Origin: Paenibacillus artemisiicola
GTDB taxonomy: Bacteria > Bacillota > Bacilli > Paenibacillales > Paenibacillaceae
NCBI RefSeq assembly: GCF_017652985.1
Contig: NZ_JAGGDJ010000048.1
Location: 1-43,080, forward strand
Direction: 5' to 3'
Length of the DNA: 43,080 nucleotides
The position numbers were made by a program, and so were the translations under genes. Under the pieces are notes generated by a model that searched no databases, was not told where the DNA came from, and was given only the letters and a program-made list of their open reading frames with translations. Positions 40,782-43,080 of the stretch are shown piece by piece. How positions within the stretch are numbered: position 1 is the stretch's first letter; each line of letters opens with the position of its first letter.

Positions 40782-41951
40782 CTACGGACGCACCGCGTAC
40801 AGCGATCCGCCGCTGACGCGGTACCAGACGCCGTACCGGGCGGAAGCATCGCCGCCGCCGGCGAAGGCATGCTCCCGGTACTGATAGGCGGACGAGCCTC
40901 CGGCCGTGCCGACGACCTTGTCCGTCTTGGTATCGTAGAGCTCCGACTTGCCGTTGAACGTGAACGCGACGGTGCCGTCGGGAGCCAGTTCGTCGATGCG
41001 CAGCTGCGTGGCGGAGAAGGACCAGCCCGCCGGGGCCTCGAACGCCGTCTTCTCCGTCCCTTGCGGCGAACGGACGTACAGGCTCCAGCTGTTCGGCTCC
41101 TTATGGTACGCCGTATAGGCGACCCAGCCGCCGTTCAGCCGGTAATCGTCGTTCGGGACGTAATAGTTGCCCTTCGCCCAAGGGTTCAAGGCCAGCGTCG
41201 TCACGGCGCCGTCGGCCCCGCGCAGGCGCAGCGCCCACTTCATGTCATGGTAATTGTTCAGCACGACAAGCTCGCGGTAAAGGATGCTCCCGCCGTCCGT
41301 CAGCGGTCCGTAGTAGCCGAGCGTCCAGCCGAACCACTGCGTTACCTTCGCGGAGGGCGCCGCGAGCTGCTCGGCGCCCCCGCCCGGCAGCGCCCGGAAG
41401 AGCGCGAGCGTCTGCAGCGGCCCGCTCGGCGCCGTATACACGGCGGTTCCGCCGGCGGAATCGGCTTTGTCGTAGCCGGGCTCGCGGGCTTGTCCCGTCG
41501 CGAGGTCGACCGTATGCTTCGTGAGCACCGCGACCGTGCCGCCGTCCGTCACGCGCTTCACGTCCTCGCCGCTTCCGATCGGCGCGGCGGCGCCGTTCGC
41601 CCAGGCGTAGACCGTGCTCGCGGGCGGCCATACGCCCGTGCGGGTGTTGACGTTATAGACGACGCCCGAGGCGGACAGCTTCGCCGGCCCGACGAGCGTA
41701 TCGGTGCCGGAGGCGTCGTAGATCTTGGCGTCGCCGCCGTTCAGGCGGTCGTGCAGCCAGAGCGTGCTGCCGTCGTTCGCGGCCCACAGAATCCGGGCGG
41801 CGTCGAAATCGCGGATGGTGCCGTCGAAGGCGTTCAGGAGCTGCTCGGACGAGGCGGCATGCGCTTGCGCGGCGGCCGCGGCTTGCGCGGGCAGCAGGCA
41901 GAGGGCTGACAGCAGCAGGACCCGAACGAACGGGTTCGAACGTCGTTTCAT
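40782..41951 (-). CDS. Secreted propeller-like protein, unknown function
   Basis: The ATG at 41951 follows GAGGAG; 389 residues. A signal peptide (about 1-33, ending near AQAHA-AS) is followed by blade-like repeats typical of beta-propellers: ILWAANDGSTLWLHD, VVYNVNTRTGVW, ILYRELVVLNNYHDMKW, GGWVAYTAYHKEPNSWSLYVR and YGVWYRVSGGSLYAV. No catalytic motif is seen. It should be exported, probably binding wall or extracellular material. It converges on zagA and is divergent from the isochorismatase-like gene; the 367-bp gap 41952-42318 between them shows no clear feature beyond the ribosome binding sites. Confidence 0.8.
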   Translation of the reverse strand: MKRRSNPFVRVLLLSALCLLPAQAAAAAQAHAASSEQLLNAFDGTIRDFDAARILWAANDGSTLWLHDRLNGGDAKIYDASGTDTLVGPAKLSASGVVYNVNTRTGVWPPASTVYAWANGAAAPIGSGEDVKRVTDGGTVAVLTKHTVDLATGQAREPGYDKADSAGGTAVYTAPSGPLQTLALFRALPGGGAEQLAAPSAKVTQWFGWTLGYYGPLTDGGSILYRELVVLNNYHDMKWALRLRGADGAVTTLALNPWAKGNYYVPNDDYRLNGGWVAYTAYHKEPNSWSLYVRSPQGTEKTAFEAPAGWSFSATQLRIDELAPDGTVAFTFNGKSELYDTKTDKVVGTAGGSSAYQYREHAFAGGGDASARYGVWYRVSGGSLYAVRP

Positions 41952-42318
41952 AAGTATTCTCCTCGCTTTTCGTTGGGATGGGACCGGTTATCGGCACCTG
42001 CAGAGCGCCTGCACACCTCCTTGGGATGCCGATCGCCGGGTGCCGGCCGTTGATGGCATAGCCGATGCTTGGAAGCCTAAAGGATACTATTCGGGAGCGC
42101 TTTCGGATTTCTTGGCGAATTTCCAAAATTTTATAGAAACTTAACGTCCGCCGCCCGCTCCGTTCCGGGAGCGAATGGCATCCGGGCCAGGCCGGCCGGA
42201 CGCCGCGGTCCGCCGCCGGGAGGAAACGGCGTGCCGCCGCCGAAATAAGTAGCCGAAAGAAACGCGGAGCGCGTACGGCAAGGCCGGCGGCTCCGGTTGC
42301 GCATAAGGAGGCTATTCG

Positions 42319-42813
42319 ATGCAAATCGCATTACTGATCGTAGACATGCAGCCCGTGCATTTGCGGGGGCGCGTGGGGGGAGAAGCGGTGGAGCGCGCGT
42401 GCGCATACATCAATTTCGCGGCCGAGCGGCTCCGCGGCGGCGGGCATCCCGTCGTCCACGTGCTGGACGTCGAGGGCATGGAGGAAGCGAACCGCGGCGA
42501 CTTCGACCCGATTCCGGGCATCGTGGTCAAGGACGGCGACTTGAAGGTATCCAAGGAGAGCGGGAATGCGTTCTGGCGCACGGAGCTGGAGGCGCGGCTG
42601 ACGGAACGGGGCGCGGAGCTCGTCGTCATCGCCGGCTTCGCGGCGGAGCAGTGCGTGCTGTTCACCTACAACGGCGCGGCCGAGCGGGGCTTTACGCCCG
42701 TCCTGCTGCAGAACGGCCTGTTGAGCGCGTATCCGGACGCGATCGCGTCCGCCGTTCGGGATCGCAACCTGATCTCGCATCCCGTCATCGCCTACATGAC
42801 GGGCCGCTCGTGA
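42319..42813 (+). CDS. Isochorismatase-family cysteine hydrolase
   Basis: The ATG follows AAGGAGG; 164 residues. The catalytic triad Asp9 (LIVDMQ), Lys79 (KVSKESGNAF) and Cys112 (FAAEQCVLFT) is in place, as in nicotinamidase and related amidohydrolases. The lack of the nicotinamidase metal site residues and the short length point to a general isochorismatase-like hydrolase rather than PncA. The substrate is unknown. Confidence 0.9.
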   Translation: MQIALLIVDMQPVHLRGRVGGEAVERACAYINFAAERLRGGGHPVVHVLDVEGMEEANRGDFDPIPGIVVKDGDLKVSKESGNAFWRTELEARLTERGAELVVIAGFAAEQCVLFTYNGAAERGFTPVLLQNGLLSAYPDAIASAVRDRNLISHPVIAYMTGRS

Positions 42814-42927
42814 CGCGCCGTAATCTTCCAACACGCAATTGTAACGGGAATGCAATCCGAATTTCAGCTTGTTTTAATCTACGGCGCCTATAATCAATCT
42901 CGACCCCCCTTTTAGAATATAGATTTG

Positions 42928-42980
42928 GACCCGCTGCCCGTTGCAGCGGGTCCCAGGCTGTCGAGAAAGTCTCGACAGCC
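42928..42980 (+). repeat. Two adjacent perfect hairpins in the AT-rich right edge
   Basis: GACCCGCTGC pairs with GCAGCGGGTC (42928-42937 with 42943-42952), and GGCTGTCGAGA with TCTCGACAGCC (42956-42966 with 42970-42980). Neither is followed by a clear T run. Such paired stems near the left end of an insertion sequence can block outside transcription. Confidence 0.6.
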
Positions 42981-43024
42981 AATTGTTTGTCCTTTTAATT
43001 TAACACGACACCGCGTTAATATAG

Positions 43025-43030
43025 TATAAT
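43025..43030 (+). promoter_or_regulatory. TATAAT box before the right-edge gene
   Basis: A perfect TATAAT, with TTAACA at 43000-43005 (19-bp spacing), lies 33 bp before the ATG at 43064. Confidence 0.45.
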
Positions 43031-43063
43031 ATAAGTAACATAGACAGATCGGATGGTGTCGTC

Positions 43064-43080
43064 ATGCTTCGTTCTAATCG
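43064..43080 (+). CDS. Start of a right-edge gene, possibly an IS1182-type transposase
   Basis: Only five full codons and part of a sixth are visible (MLRSN and CG of the next). IS1182-family transposases in Paenibacillus often begin MLRSNRQ, and the AT-rich upstream region with two hairpins and a TATAAT box would suit an insertion sequence end. The evidence is too short to be certain. Confidence 0.3.

Noticed and set aside
42061..42140. Promoter for the isochorismatase-like gene (TTGGCG...TATAGA)
   Set aside because: The spacing is only about 14 bp and the gene starts almost 200 bp further on, so support is too weak.

Overview
The window looks like a chromosomal segment of a GC-rich, spore-former-type Bacillota, most likely Paenibacillaceae (Paenibacillus or Cohnella-like). 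This is inferred from strong AGGAGG-type ribosome binding sites before most genes, an SLH-anchored surface protein, a YesM/YesN two-component pair beside an LplB/YtcP-type sugar importer, a BmrC/BmrD-type ABC exporter, a ZTP riboswitch before folD and a Zur-like box before a COG0523 GTPase. No rRNA, tRNA or CRISPR array was seen. Because of the high GC, most genes carry long open antisense and out-of-frame shadows, which are left out.

Layout. 1-855 (-): 5' part of a ParB-like gene running off the left edge. 856-1717: an unusual 860-bp leader/intergenic region with tandem repeats, a candidate promoter and an intrinsic terminator. 1718-5312: a heterodimeric ABC exporter (one degenerate and one canonical ATPase subunit). 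5401-6075: TerC/YjbE-type membrane protein. 6282-7568: secreted propeller-like protein. 7762-13939: surface polysaccharide module (CBM9-SLH protein, large beta-helix protein, membrane-anchored PPIase/foldase-like protein). 14080-21234: YesM-type kinase, YesN-type regulator, two permeases and a solute-binding lipoprotein. 21314-22222: PhyH-type dioxygenase. Together 7762-22222 reads as a carbohydrate sensing, processing and uptake locus without its own ATPase, which in this family is usually supplied by a shared MsmX-type protein.

22223-24860 is an accessory-looking stretch. It holds a purine-rich microsatellite with a possible 27-residue Glu/Lys/Gln peptide, a TIR-like (CAP12/Pycsar-type) protein translationally coupled to a 63-residue companion, and an AT-richer class I aldolase. 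25039-33870 is a patchwork of single genes and pairs: alpha/beta hydrolase, acetyltransferases (one broken), small membrane proteins, sugar O-acetyltransferase, an ArsR/AHSA1 pair with an operator-promoter, aldo/keto reductase, CrtI/PYROXD2-like oxidoreductase and a bacterial G1 (glutamic) peptidase.

34114-36495 is a tightly packed + operon (zinc alcohol dehydrogenase, cupin, metallophosphoesterase, CoaD-like nucleotidyltransferase). It is followed by a ZTP riboswitch with terminator and folD (36528-37565). 37743-39115 (-) is an SDR/ThuA-like pair. 39339-40715 is a Zur-like box and a ZagA/YciC-type GTPase. 40782-41951 (-) is a secreted protein and 42319-42813 an isochorismatase-type hydrolase. 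The right edge (42928-43080) turns AT-rich, with two perfect hairpins, a TATAAT box and the first codons of a + gene that may be an IS1182-type transposase.

The most interesting candidates are the TIR-like plus small-protein pair (possible antiphage effector unit), the putative ribosome-mediated attenuator before the BmrC/D-like exporter, and the predicted leaderless, self-controlled ArsR/AHSA1 transcript.
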